From the NCBI GenBank assembly GCA_030430025.1, contig JAUIGR010000001.1, positions 62,001 through 126,000 of the forward strand: a stretch of 64,000 nt of DNA. The letters run 5' to 3'. Of the stretch, positions 29,941-37,956 are shown piece by piece. A program made the position numbers and the translations under genes. This stretch comes from Gammaproteobacteria bacterium. GTDB lineage: Bacteria > Pseudomonadota > Gammaproteobacteria > Xanthomonadales > Marinicellaceae. Numbering within the stretch: position 1 is the first letter of the stretch; the number at the start of each line of letters is the position of its first letter. Below the pieces are notes generated by a model. It saw nothing but the letters and a program-made list of their open reading frames with translations. It was not told the origin of the DNA and made no database searches.

Positions 29941-31688
29941 AAAGAATATTAATGTTGGCCGTATTGGCTGCAGGTCTAACTGCTTGTAGTGATGATTCGG
30001 TCGAAAAAAAAGTAGCTGCGCCAGCAGCATTAACTGTCAGTCAGGCTGAAATTCTCAGTTTTGTGCCTGCTCAATCACCTTTATTGGGGCTCGGTGGGTT
30101 AAGTTTTGATCAATTGCCTCAGGGGTACAAAGACGCCATGGAAAAATATATGGAGTCTACTAAAACCTATATGAGTAGCATGATAGACCAAGGTCTAGAA
30201 TCAATAATTACCAAGGGAGGTAAAGATGCTGAACATGTTCAAAATAAGATCAAACCGTTTGTAGATAAATGGTTGGTTAATGGCGATTGGGCCAACTTGG
30301 GTTTTGAAATGGGACAAACACAGTATGCGTTATATGCCGTTGATCTTTTTCCTGTTTTGCGTCTTAAACTGGCTGATGGTCACAAAATGGAACAGATGCT
30401 CAGTGATCTTACTTCCGAATTTAATCTACCATTCCAAATCAGTGATGTCAGTGGTATTAAATTAAGAGAGACTGGTAATCATCAGCTGACTTTTATGGTT
30501 GCATTAGACAATGACTATTTGGTGGTTACCGCCGCACCTACCCCTATTAAAGATCAATTGGTCAATAGATTACTGGGAGTCGACAAGCCCACAATCAGCT
30601 TGATGCAAGACCAAAGTGCATTACGAGCGACTAAAACTAAACATCAATTTGTTCTTGATGATTTATTTATTTTAGATATTGCTAAAATGGCAGATTATTT
30701 CATTAACCCCAGCAAACATAATTCGGTACTATTGAATTTCCTGCAAGTTGAGGACAATATGTTGTCAGCCAGTTGTAAAACTGAATTTACTGACATTATT
30801 GCTAATATGCCTCGATTAGTAGCTGGTATGACCAGTGTTACTGATGATTCTTATGGTATTAGTATGATTTTTGAAACCAGCACTGAATTAGGTACGGACT
30901 TGTCTCAGTTGGCTGGACGCATACCCCAAAATAATCAAAATTCTGCTATTAGTTTTGGCTTAAGCTTTGACATTCTTGCAGCAAAAAAACTGGCTCAAAA
31001 ATATGCACAAGCTTTGGTAGATTCGCCTTATCAGTGTGAACACCTAACACTATTAAATCAAAATGCCCATAATATATTGGCACAAGTCAGCCAGCCATTG
31101 CCTCCCATGGTCAGTAATTTTAAAGGCATCTCATATAGCCTTGAAGGTTTAAAATTGAACCCTGCTGCTGTGGACTCAGGACAGCCCGAAAAAATTGTCG
31201 AAAACATTCAAGCTCAAATGCTGGTGGCTGTGGATAATCCTGATGCATTGATGGGAATGGCTCAGATGATGTTGCCACAGTTAGCTGAAATTGAATTAAA
31301 TACTGATGGCACACTGATACACTTGGGAGATAAACTACCTGTTTCTGGTAAGGATATTCCTTTTTCCGCAGAGCATCTTTTTGGCGCAATGTCTGATCAC
31401 GCCATTGGTTTGTCTATAGGGCATCCGGATGGTGGTGATTTAAGCCAATTAGTTCGATCAGATGGTGAAACTAAGTTGATGTCGTTTACTGCTACTGGTG
31501 CTGGTTATAAAGACATTATGCAACAAATCTTTGCCATGGCTGAAATGCCAGGCATGCCAGAGGACATAAAGAAAGATTTAATGATTCAAAAAGATGTAGT
31601 GCTGAATACCATTTTTTGGAAAAAGGCATCAGCTGGAATTAACTTCACCAATAAAGGTTTAGTTATCGACTCAACAGTTGATTTTTGA
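29937..31688 (+). CDS. Large lipoprotein of unknown function
   Basis: 583 residues, not recognised. It starts with a lipoprotein signal (MKRILMLAVLAAGLTACS), with Cys about residue 17 as the lipidation site and Ser-Asp after it. The mature part is a soluble mix of helix and strand with no obvious repeats or catalytic motif; methionine-rich stretches occur (MAQMMLPQLAEIE, IMQQIFAMAEMPGMP). The overall look, with substrate-binding-like halves, resembles DUF3352-type proteins, but this is a weak impression. It overlaps NfeD by 4 bp and is closed by a strong terminator, so it is the third gene of the SPFH-NfeD operon. Confidence 0.75.
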   Translation: MKRILMLAVLAAGLTACSDDSVEKKVAAPAALTVSQAEILSFVPAQSPLLGLGGLSFDQLPQGYKDAMEKYMESTKTYMSSMIDQGLESIITKGGKDAEHVQNKIKPFVDKWLVNGDWANLGFEMGQTQYALYAVDLFPVLRLKLADGHKMEQMLSDLTSEFNLPFQISDVSGIKLRETGNHQLTFMVALDNDYLVVTAAPTPIKDQLVNRLLGVDKPTISLMQDQSALRATKTKHQFVLDDLFILDIAKMADYFINPSKHNSVLLNFLQVEDNMLSASCKTEFTDIIANMPRLVAGMTSVTDDSYGISMIFETSTELGTDLSQLAGRIPQNNQNSAISFGLSFDILAAKKLAQKYAQALVDSPYQCEHLTLLNQNAHNILAQVSQPLPPMVSNFKGISYSLEGLKLNPAAVDSGQPEKIVENIQAQMLVAVDNPDALMGMAQMMLPQLAEIELNTDGTLIHLGDKLPVSGKDIPFSAEHLFGAMSDHAIGLSIGHPDGGDLSQLVRSDGETKLMSFTATGAGYKDIMQQIFAMAEMPGMPEDIKKDLMIQKDVVLNTIFWKKASAGINFTNKGLVIDSTVDF

Positions 31689-31703
31689 TCATGAATAATG
31701 ATG

Positions 31704-31732
31704 ACAAGCGCCCCGAAGTGGGCGCTTGTTTT
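31704..31732 (+). terminator. Rho-independent terminator of the SPFH-NfeD-lipoprotein operon
   Basis: Perfect 10-bp GC-rich stem ACAAGCGCCC/GGGCGCTTGT (31704-31713 with 31720-31729) with a 6-nt loop CGAAGT, followed by TTTT. It begins 16 bp after the lipoprotein stop. It also lies inside a longer open frame that could start the next gene at 31698, which argues against that start. Confidence 0.85.
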
Positions 31733-31748
31733 AACACGAGCTATTTAC

Positions 31749-32279
31749 TTGAACATTAGGTCATTTCAAAATACACAACCCCAAATTGGCCAAGCTGTTT
31801 ACATAGATGATTCAGCAGTGATCATTGGTAAAGTAACCATTGCTGAAGATGTTTCTGTCTGGCCAATGACCGTTATTAGAGGGGATGTGAATATTATTGA
31901 GATTGGTCGTAGGACCAACATTCAGGATGGTAGTATATTACATGTAACTCATGTTGGCCCCTATAGCCCGAATGGTGGACCACTGCTGATTGGAGAAGGT
32001 GTAACTATAGGCCATGGAGCGATACTCCATGCCTGCATCATTGGAGATTATTGTTTAATAGGTATGGGTTCTACGGTATTGGATCAGGCACAAATAGAAC
32101 CGTATAGTATGCTAGGCGCGGGTAGTGTATTACCACCTGGGAAAGTCATCAAATCTGGTGAGTTGTGGGTTGGTAATCCTGCAAGGAAAGTCAGAGACTT
32201 AACTACTCAACAGATCGAATCACTCCAATATTCAGCAGATCATTATGTTAAACTCAAAAATGCGTATTTGGCGAACTGA
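31749..32279 (+). CDS. Gamma-class carbonic anhydrase-like protein (YrdA family)
   Basis: Left-handed beta-helix of hexapeptide repeats, about 176 residues. Zinc-ligand histidines are visible in LHVTHVG and IGHGAILHAC, together with the family phrases RGDVNIIEIGRRTNIQDGS and GMGSTVLDQA. The TTG at 31749 is chosen as start because it places about 12 residues before PQIGQAVYIDDS, as in E. coli YrdA. An ATG at 31698 is also in frame, but the 17 extra residues would be encoded by the terminator hairpin. Catalytic activity varies in this family. The next gene (HD-type hydrolase) starts 6 bp downstream. Confidence 0.85.
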   Translation: MNIRSFQNTQPQIGQAVYIDDSAVIIGKVTIAEDVSVWPMTVIRGDVNIIEIGRRTNIQDGSILHVTHVGPYSPNGGPLLIGEGVTIGHGAILHACIIGDYCLIGMGSTVLDQAQIEPYSMLGAGSVLPPGKVIKSGELWVGNPARKVRDLTTQQIESLQYSADHYVKLKNAYLAN

Positions 32280-32285
32280 TCTTAG

Positions 32286-33233
32286 ATGACTGATATAGGA
32301 CAAGTGGATGAAGTAGAAACTCGTATAGTTACTTCAACAACCGCACAAGAGCTTTTATCATCTTTACCATCGAATGACGTCAAACTTGATTTCTGGTATA
32401 AGTGGACAGATGTTCAGTTTAAAAACTGTGGCTGGCTTGATGAATTAAAAGAAGTTGTCACTATTTGTTATGCTCGAATGGCTTTACGGAATGGTCATTT
32501 AAATAAATGTCCCCGTGCTTATCATAATGAGTGGCACATAAGCGAATTATTGCAACGACTCATTCGTTGTCATCAATATGCACCTAATAAAATTACTGCT
32601 GAAGGATGGGCTATACTGTCTGTTTTTGCTGCAGCCCATGACTTACGCCAGGCAGAGCCACCAAAAGATAACAATGATGATTCTCTGGTTGGTGCTAATG
32701 AATCTGCTAGCTACTATGAGATTGAGCGGTTGATTAGTCGATACTCCGAAAGCGAGTTATGGAATCCTCATCGATTGATATTACTGAAAACCATGATTCA
32801 TGCCAGTACTTTTGGTATAGGTGGCAAGAGAAGCACCAATTTTTTCCAAGGTAACTTATCTCAAACATTATTATCTCAGTTACATCTATCAGCAAATGAT
32901 GAAGAGCTGATTTACTTGGCTTGTGATATTGATACTGCGAATGTCAGTTTACCCTTATACCAATATGCGCTGTCAGCAATAAGAGTATATGAAGAATTAA
33001 TTACTCACCAGAAAGTACAGATACCTGCGCATATTTTTTTTTCTAAAGCCCAGATAGCCTATTTTTTTGATCAACAACAGTTCCACTCTAAACTTGGCAG
33101 TGCCGTTTTTGAAAAAGAAAAATCAGACAATGCAAAGCATATCAAAACGATCGCAAAGAAAATAGCAACGATGGATAGTCAATTCGACCCTGAGTTAGTA
33201 AAAGATATGTTCATAGAAGCTGCGAAATTATGA
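32286..33233 (+). CDS. HD/PDEase-like metal-dependent phosphohydrolase
   Basis: 315 residues. No close named relative is recognised, but the metal-site pattern of the HD superfamily is present in order: YHNEWHI (about 80-86), AAAHDLRQ (about 117-124), MIHAST (about 170) and ACDIDTANV (about 218). The YHN..H spacing recalls cyclic nucleotide phosphodiesterases. The region from about 20 to 240 is the HD fold and the C-terminus is charged and helical. No signal peptide. It overlaps the following SixA-like phosphatase by 4 bp. Substrate unknown; cyclic nucleotide or other phosphoester is an inference. Confidence 0.65.
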   Translation: MTDIGQVDEVETRIVTSTTAQELLSSLPSNDVKLDFWYKWTDVQFKNCGWLDELKEVVTICYARMALRNGHLNKCPRAYHNEWHISELLQRLIRCHQYAPNKITAEGWAILSVFAAAHDLRQAEPPKDNNDDSLVGANESASYYEIERLISRYSESELWNPHRLILLKTMIHASTFGIGGKRSTNFFQGNLSQTLLSQLHLSANDEELIYLACDIDTANVSLPLYQYALSAIRVYEELITHQKVQIPAHIFFSKAQIAYFFDQQQFHSKLGSAVFEKEKSDNAKHIKTIAKKIATMDSQFDPELVKDMFIEAAKL

Positions 33234-33706
33234 AAATTAACCTTTTTATTATGCGGCATGGACACTCGCCCTTACATGCTAGTGACGATTACAATCGCAT
33301 ACTCTCCGAACTAGGGAGCCAACAAGCCAAAGAAAGTGGAGATTTCATTGAAAAAAACAAAGAGTATGGCACTTGTCATATAGTCACTTCTGCCGCAAAA
33401 CGTACACTCATGACCAGCCACTGTGTTGCTCAACAGTTGTCATCGCAACCTGTAATCACACCTTTAACTGAATTGTATGGTTGTGTTGTTGGAGATTGGT
33501 GCCAGCAAATCAATAAATATGCTGCTGAAAATCTAATATTGGTGGGACATAATCCAACGATTAGTCAACTTTGTGAATATCTTAGTCAACAACTTACACC
33601 TGCGTTTTCTCCTGCTACTGTAGTGCAACTGCAGCTTGATTTAGCTCAAGATGGCCTTACAATACCTGCTCAGCTAATAGAGATTTTCGTTCCCCAACAG
33701 CAATGA
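33230..33706 (+). CDS. SixA-like histidine phosphatase
   Basis: 158 residues of the histidine phosphatase (phosphoglycerate mutase-like) superfamily. The catalytic RHG motif is at residues 9-11 (IMRHGHSP), the second conserved segment is SAAKRTLMTS, and the second catalytic histidine is in LVGHNPTISQL. Size and motifs fit SixA, which removes phosphate from histidine phosphotransfer domains in E. coli; the substrate here is not known. It is coupled by 4-bp overlaps to the HD gene before and the rhomboid gene after. Confidence 0.82.
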   Translation: MKINLFIMRHGHSPLHASDDYNRILSELGSQQAKESGDFIEKNKEYGTCHIVTSAAKRTLMTSHCVAQQLSSQPVITPLTELYGCVVGDWCQQINKYAAENLILVGHNPTISQLCEYLSQQLTPAFSPATVVQLQLDLAQDGLTIPAQLIEIFVPQQQ

Positions 33707-34317
33707 ACAACCAAAACCCAATAGCCAATATCCCTCCTGTAACACGCAATGTTTTGATTGCTATCACAGTGATGTTTTTAACAGAACAAATTCTACATAT
33801 CATCAAACCGAATGGGTTTTATATTATTCATCGTTATTTTGCTTTGTATCCAATCAATAGTGAATGGTTTTATCCTTGGCAGTTGATCACCTATGCCATG
33901 TTGCATGGCAACTTGATGCATCTTTTTTTCAATGGTTTTGCCATTTGGATGTTTGGCTCACAGATAGAACATTATTGGGGAGAAAAACGTTATGCGTTGT
34001 TTATCATTGTTTGTATACTTGGATCGGGCCTGGCAAATGCCTTGCTGAGTCCTGCTGCTGCGATTGGTATTTCAGGTGCAGTATACGGTTTACTCATTGC
34101 GTATGGAATGATGTGGCCCAACCATACCATCATGTTGGTATTGCCACCAATACCGATTAAAGCTAAATATTTTGTGATGATCATCGCTGGGATTGCACTG
34201 TATTCCAGTTTGACCACTCAGCAAGATGGGATTGCGCATATTGCTCACTTAGGTGGAGCCCTCACTGGATTTTTATTGATTCAGTATTGGCGCAAAAAAC
34301 CACCATTTAAGTGGTAA
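33703..34317 (+). CDS. Rhomboid-family intramembrane serine protease
   Basis: 204 residues with about six transmembrane helices. It has HGNLMHLFFNGFAIWMFG (helix 2 motif), the catalytic serine in GISGAVYGLL and the catalytic histidine in AHIAHLGGALTGF, so it is predicted to be active. It is the last gene of the gamma-CA/HD/SixA-like run, coupled by a 4-bp overlap. It is convergent with rluB (14 bp between stops). It is only distantly similar to the rhomboid at 14918-15550, so the two are not a recent duplication. Confidence 0.9.
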   Translation: MNNQNPIANIPPVTRNVLIAITVMFLTEQILHIIKPNGFYIIHRYFALYPINSEWFYPWQLITYAMLHGNLMHLFFNGFAIWMFGSQIEHYWGEKRYALFIIVCILGSGLANALLSPAAAIGISGAVYGLLIAYGMMWPNHTIMLVLPPIPIKAKYFVMIIAGIALYSSLTTQQDGIAHIAHLGGALTGFLLIQYWRKKPPFKW

Positions 34318-34331
34318 TTTATAAATGGTCT

Positions 34332-35150
34332 TTAACGATGACTTTTTCGTATCGAGTTAACCACAAGAGTTTGTGATGCTGGTGTGTAATGTGTGTCTTT
34401 AAACAAAATGTCGAGTTCTTTGCTTGATAATTCCCGAGATTGTCCCTGCCTTAAGTTTTTGGGTAAAAAGACACCACCGTACCTCACTCTTTTTAAACGA
34501 CTGACTTGTAGTCCTTGTGATTCCCATAAGCGTCGAACTTCTCGGTTTTTACCCTCCATTAATGCCACATGGAACCATCTATTATGGCGCTCTTCACCGC
34601 CTGCAGCCTGAATGTCACTAAACCTGGCATGACCATCATCAAGTACTACACCACTCAATAAATTTTGAATGACATCATCAGTCACTTCACCAAAAACACG
34701 GCAAGCATATTCACGGTCAATATTGGTACTGGGATGCATCATATGATGAGCAAAGTCACCATCTGTGGTGAATAAAAGCAAACCTGTGGTATTGATATCA
34801 AGCCGACCAATGTTGAACCACTGTTGGCCCTTAATGACTGGCAACTTATCAAAAACGGTCGGACGTCCCTTTTCATCTCGCCGTGTACACACCAGCCCCA
34901 AAGGTTTGTTGTATATCAACACTTTGGGAAAAACTTGCTCAGTATCTACCAGCCATGTCCTATTTTTCCATATTAACTTGTCACCTGCCCGTAGCTTATG
35001 CCCCAGCTGTACAGATTTTCTATTGACTGTTATTTGTCCTAGTTTGATGGCTGTTTCAATCTGTCGTCGGGACCCCAGGCCACACCTAGATAAGGTTTTT
35101 TGAATCCGCTCTGTGTGTGGTGATACTTCTTGGTCAGTCGTGTTATTCAT
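34332..35150 (-). CDS. rluB: 23S rRNA pseudouridine synthase RluB
   Basis: 272 residues. An N-terminal S4 RNA-binding domain (about 15-75, ERIQKTLSRCGLGSRRQIE) is followed by the RsuA-type pseudouridine synthase domain with the catalytic aspartate in IGRLDINTTGLLLFT and the conserved NREVRRLWESQG. In E. coli RluB makes pseudouridine 2605 in 23S rRNA. The start lies 8 bp inside the end of scpB, the scpA-scpB-rluB order common in proteobacteria. RluB versus RluF/RsuA is decided by context and by the long C-terminus. Confidence 0.92.
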   Translation of the reverse strand: MNNTTDQEVSPHTERIQKTLSRCGLGSRRQIETAIKLGQITVNRKSVQLGHKLRAGDKLIWKNRTWLVDTEQVFPKVLIYNKPLGLVCTRRDEKGRPTVFDKLPVIKGQQWFNIGRLDINTTGLLLFTTDGDFAHHMMHPSTNIDREYACRVFGEVTDDVIQNLLSGVVLDDGHARFSDIQAAGGEERHNRWFHVALMEGKNREVRRLWESQGLQVSRLKRVRYGGVFLPKNLRQGQSRELSSKELDILFKDTHYTPASQTLVVNSIRKSHR

Positions 35151-35745
35151 TCAACTCGTCCTTAGAGTGAGTCGCTGTTGGCGTTTGATCTATGTCAAAA
35201 AAGAGTTCTGGCTCCAGTGTCTCTATATCTTTGATTTCAGCCAATGAGGGCAACTCTTGTAAAGAAGCCAAATTGAAATCATCAAGAAAAATTTGAGTGG
35301 TTCCTAGCATCGCTGGCTTACCAGGAACGTCCCGGTATCCCAAAACCCGGACCCACTCTCTATCCATTAGGTAATGGATTATTTTACTGGAAACAGCCAC
35401 GCCTCTGACATCTTCAATTTCACCTCGAGTGATGGGTTGTCGATAGGCAATCAAAGCCAAAGTCTCAAGTAAAGCTCTTGATAATTTCTTGGGTTTCTGC
35501 TGCCACAAGTTGAGCAGCCAGGGTTGTATAGACTCAGATGTTTGTAATCGGTAGCCACTGGCCAGCTTCTTTAATTCAATACCACGGCCATGATAGTCAT
35601 TTTCCAATGCGTTAATGGCTCGGTTGATGTCGTTAGCTGTTAGCTCTTGCTCAGGAAACAGCAACAGTAGTTGTTTGATTGATATGGGTTGATCAGAAAC
35701 CATCAATGCCGCTTCAACAATGTTTTTAATTTCCTTAATTTCCAT
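35143..35745 (-). CDS. scpB: Segregation and condensation protein ScpB
   Basis: 200 residues. ScpB is a winged-helix dimer (KITE protein) that binds the kleisin ScpA in the SMC-ScpAB condensin. Landmarks are VEAALMVSDQPIS at the start, LSRALLETLALIAYRQPITRGEIEDVRGVAVS (the family signature, cited here as a region at about 89-120), and DREWVRVLGYRDVPGKPAMLGTT split across about 130-150. It lies 36 bp after scpA. An acidic C-terminal tail follows. Confidence 0.94.
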   Translation of the reverse strand: MEIKEIKNIVEAALMVSDQPISIKQLLLLFPEQELTANDINRAINALENDYHGRGIELKKLASGYRLQTSESIQPWLLNLWQQKPKKLSRALLETLALIAYRQPITRGEIEDVRGVAVSSKIIHYLMDREWVRVLGYRDVPGKPAMLGTTQIFLDDFNLASLQELPSLAEIKDIETLEPELFFDIDQTPTATHSKDELNE

Positions 35746-35781
35746 CTGAACTTAAGTCATACAAAAACGAAAACCACCAGT

Positions 35782-36600
35782 TCAATTTATTGACTTTGGT
35801 TGTGTTAAGTAAATTTCTCCAAAGGGCGTATTTTGCACTAATTCTAAGGATTGTGCCTTTAAAAGTTCCAAAACAGCTAAAAAAGTAACCAAAGCACCTT
35901 GTTTTCCTTCTGCTTTTGTAAACAGAGAACCAAAACGAACTGTTTTTGTTTTCAGCAATGAATTTAAAACGACACTCATACGGCTCCGGACACTGAGTCG
36001 TTCACGCTCGATGGCATGCGATGCTTTTAAATCAACGCGTGCCATCACATCCTTAAAAGCCATCAACAAATCACGCAACTCCACTTGTGAGTCATCAGCT
36101 TGGAATTGACTCACATCAACGTAAGCCGAAAGGACTTGAAAGTCTCTACCAAGTCGAGGCAACTCATCAATGTCCTCTGCTGCTTGTTTAAAACGTTCAT
36201 ATTCCTGTAATCGACGTACCAACTCAGCACGTGGATCTTCATCCTCCTCATCTTCTGATTGGGGTTTTGGTAACAACATACGTGACTTGATTTCAGCGAG
36301 CATGGCAGCCATCACCAAATATTCGGCAGCCAATTCAAAATTAAGCTGATGCATCAGTTCAATATATTTTACATATTGTTGAGTAATGTCGAGAATGGGT
36401 ATGTCTAAAATGTTTAAATTTTGACGTCGTATCAGATACAGCAGTAAATCTAGTGGTCCTTCGAAGGCTTCTAAAATAACCTCTAGCGCATCCGGAGGGA
36501 TATATAAATCCACCGGCATTTTTGTAAAAGGTTTACCTTCAACTAAGGCAAATGACATTTCATGTTGTTGAGGTATAAGTTTGTGCTCAATATCAGACAA
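35782..36600 (-). CDS. scpA: Segregation and condensation protein ScpA
   Basis: 272 residues, the kleisin of the bacterial SMC complex. Family signature FEGPLDLLLYLIRRQNLNI at about 48-66 and the following DIPILDITQQYVKYI and AAEYLVMAAMLAEIKSRMLLP. An acidic linker (SEDEEDEDPRAELVRRLQEYERFK) leads to the C-terminal winged helix (about 200-265). It overlaps the YciO-like gene by 8 bp upstream and precedes scpB by 36 bp. Presence of ScpAB implies an SMC-type condensin instead of MukBEF. Confidence 0.94.
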   Translation of the reverse strand: MSDIEHKLIPQQHEMSFALVEGKPFTKMPVDLYIPPDALEVILEAFEGPLDLLLYLIRRQNLNILDIPILDITQQYVKYIELMHQLNFELAAEYLVMAAMLAEIKSRMLLPKPQSEDEEDEDPRAELVRRLQEYERFKQAAEDIDELPRLGRDFQVLSAYVDVSQFQADDSQVELRDLLMAFKDVMARVDLKASHAIERERLSVRSRMSVVLNSLLKTKTVRFGSLFTKAEGKQGALVTFLAVLELLKAQSLELVQNTPFGEIYLTQPKSIN

Positions 36601-37210
36601 AATCCACTTCCCCCTTACCTTCTCTTATCACATCTATCTTGCCCTCGGATAGGTCAATTACAGTAGTCGGTTCTTGTGCTGTATAACCGGCTTCAATGAT
36701 GGTATTAACTCGATTACCTACTTTGAGATTAATGTCTTCCACATCCAATTCGTATATCGCTACGTCTGGGAACTCTAAGGTTGAAGACATCATTGGCTCT
36801 CCCAACTCTGCTAATAGCGAGGAAACCACTGGATGATCAGCGATACGCACACCAATGGTTTTTCTTTTTTGATGTTGGAGTTTTTTTGGCACCCGTCTAG
36901 TCGCAGGTAGGATGAACGTATAAGGGCCAGGTGTGTGCTGCTTGATTAATTTGAAAGCCATATTTTCAACCAACACATAGTCGGTCATTTGTGAAATGTT
37001 TTCACACATCATGGTGTATTGATTTTGTATATCAGTGCCTTTGATTTGTGCAACAATTTTAGCCGCCTTTAAATTATCTAAACTCCAGCCGATGGCATAA
37101 CCAGAGTCGGTTGGGTATACGATCAAACCGCCATTTCGAACTGTGGTGATGGCTGCTTTAATGCTACGAGGTTGAGGATTCTCTGGATGAATTCTTAAAA
37201 TATTGGCCAT
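36593..37210 (-). CDS. Sua5/YciO/YrdC-family protein, YciO-like
   Basis: 205 residues from the ATG at 37210 (MANILRIHPENPQPRSI), which matches YciO starts; an ATG 15 bp upstream is less likely. It contains the YrdC fold signature GGLIVYPTDSGYAIGW, the KIKGTD-like region AQIKGTDIQN, PGPYTFILPATRRVPKKL and VGVRIADHP-like GVRIADHPVV. Relatives TsaC/Sua5 make threonylcarbamoyl-AMP for t6A; YciO proteins are a related group of less certain role. It sits 1 bp after an asparaginase-like gene and overlaps scpA by 8 bp. Confidence 0.87.
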   Translation of the reverse strand: MANILRIHPENPQPRSIKAAITTVRNGGLIVYPTDSGYAIGWSLDNLKAAKIVAQIKGTDIQNQYTMMCENISQMTDYVLVENMAFKLIKQHTPGPYTFILPATRRVPKKLQHQKRKTIGVRIADHPVVSSLLAELGEPMMSSTLEFPDVAIYELDVEDINLKVGNRVNTIIEAGYTAQEPTTVIDLSEGKIDVIREGKGEVDFV

Positions 37211-37211
37211 T

Positions 37212-37697
37212 TTATATACTCTCAAAACAATTGGCTTGACGATTTTTACGCACTTTATCGGGCTCCCAAACTAGTCCGCTCATGACTACCCAAACACCTT
37301 CTGGTTGAGTTTGAACTGCTGAAACAGCACAACCGATATTAAATATTGCGTCAGTTGAATTAAATCGGGCAGGGGTTAATGCACCCGTTAAGACAATGGT
37401 TTTGTCTGGAATTCCCTGTAAGTATTTAGCTGTTTCTATCATGGTATCTGTACCGTGGGTAATCAGAAAATGTTGTTCGCTTGATTTTTCTATCACTTTT
37501 CTGATCAATTCACGGTCATCGTCTGTTAGGTAAATAGAGTCCTTTTTCAACAAAGGTACCACTTCAAACTCAAAACCCACTTGGAATGATCGTAACAGTT
37601 CATCAATGACGGGTTTTCCGATTTGATACTCACTCAAATCATCAAAATATAATTTATCAATCGTGCCCCCAGTGGTAATGATTTTCAATTGTTTCAT
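37212..37697 (-). CDS. Short asparaginase-domain protein (N-terminal domain only)
   Basis: 161 residues that match only the N-terminal domain of L-asparaginases (full enzymes about 330). The two active-site threonine motifs are present: TTGGTID at residue 8 and HGTDTMIET at about 80, followed by LTGALTPARFNSTDA. The C-terminal domain, which completes the dimeric active site in full enzymes, is absent and there is a clean stop at Ile161. Similar short stand-alone proteins occur beside YciO/ScpA genes in other proteobacteria, so this is probably a normal small family and not a decayed gene. Activity is uncertain. Confidence 0.8.
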   Translation of the reverse strand: MKQLKIITTGGTIDKLYFDDLSEYQIGKPVIDELLRSFQVGFEFEVVPLLKKDSIYLTDDDRELIRKVIEKSSEQHFLITHGTDTMIETAKYLQGIPDKTIVLTGALTPARFNSTDAIFNIGCAVSAVQTQPEGVWVVMSGLVWEPDKVRKNRQANCFESI

Positions 37698-37956
37698 CAG
37701 TTATAGATTGTTTTTTGCCTATTTTAGCGCTTTTTTAGAACAGATGTTTGATCCTTTTAATGCTGGTCTAGAAGTGAGTTCTCTCATTAAATTCATTACC
37801 GATTAGGGATGTCATAACATTTATTTTCGGGTTTTAACTGAGAATATTTTTATAAAATTAATTCTATTAGCTGCGGTATCAGCCTTAATCTGCTATTCTT
37901 CATTCAGTCCCATTAAACTCGGAAAACCCAAGCAATGATCTCGATATAATTGAATC

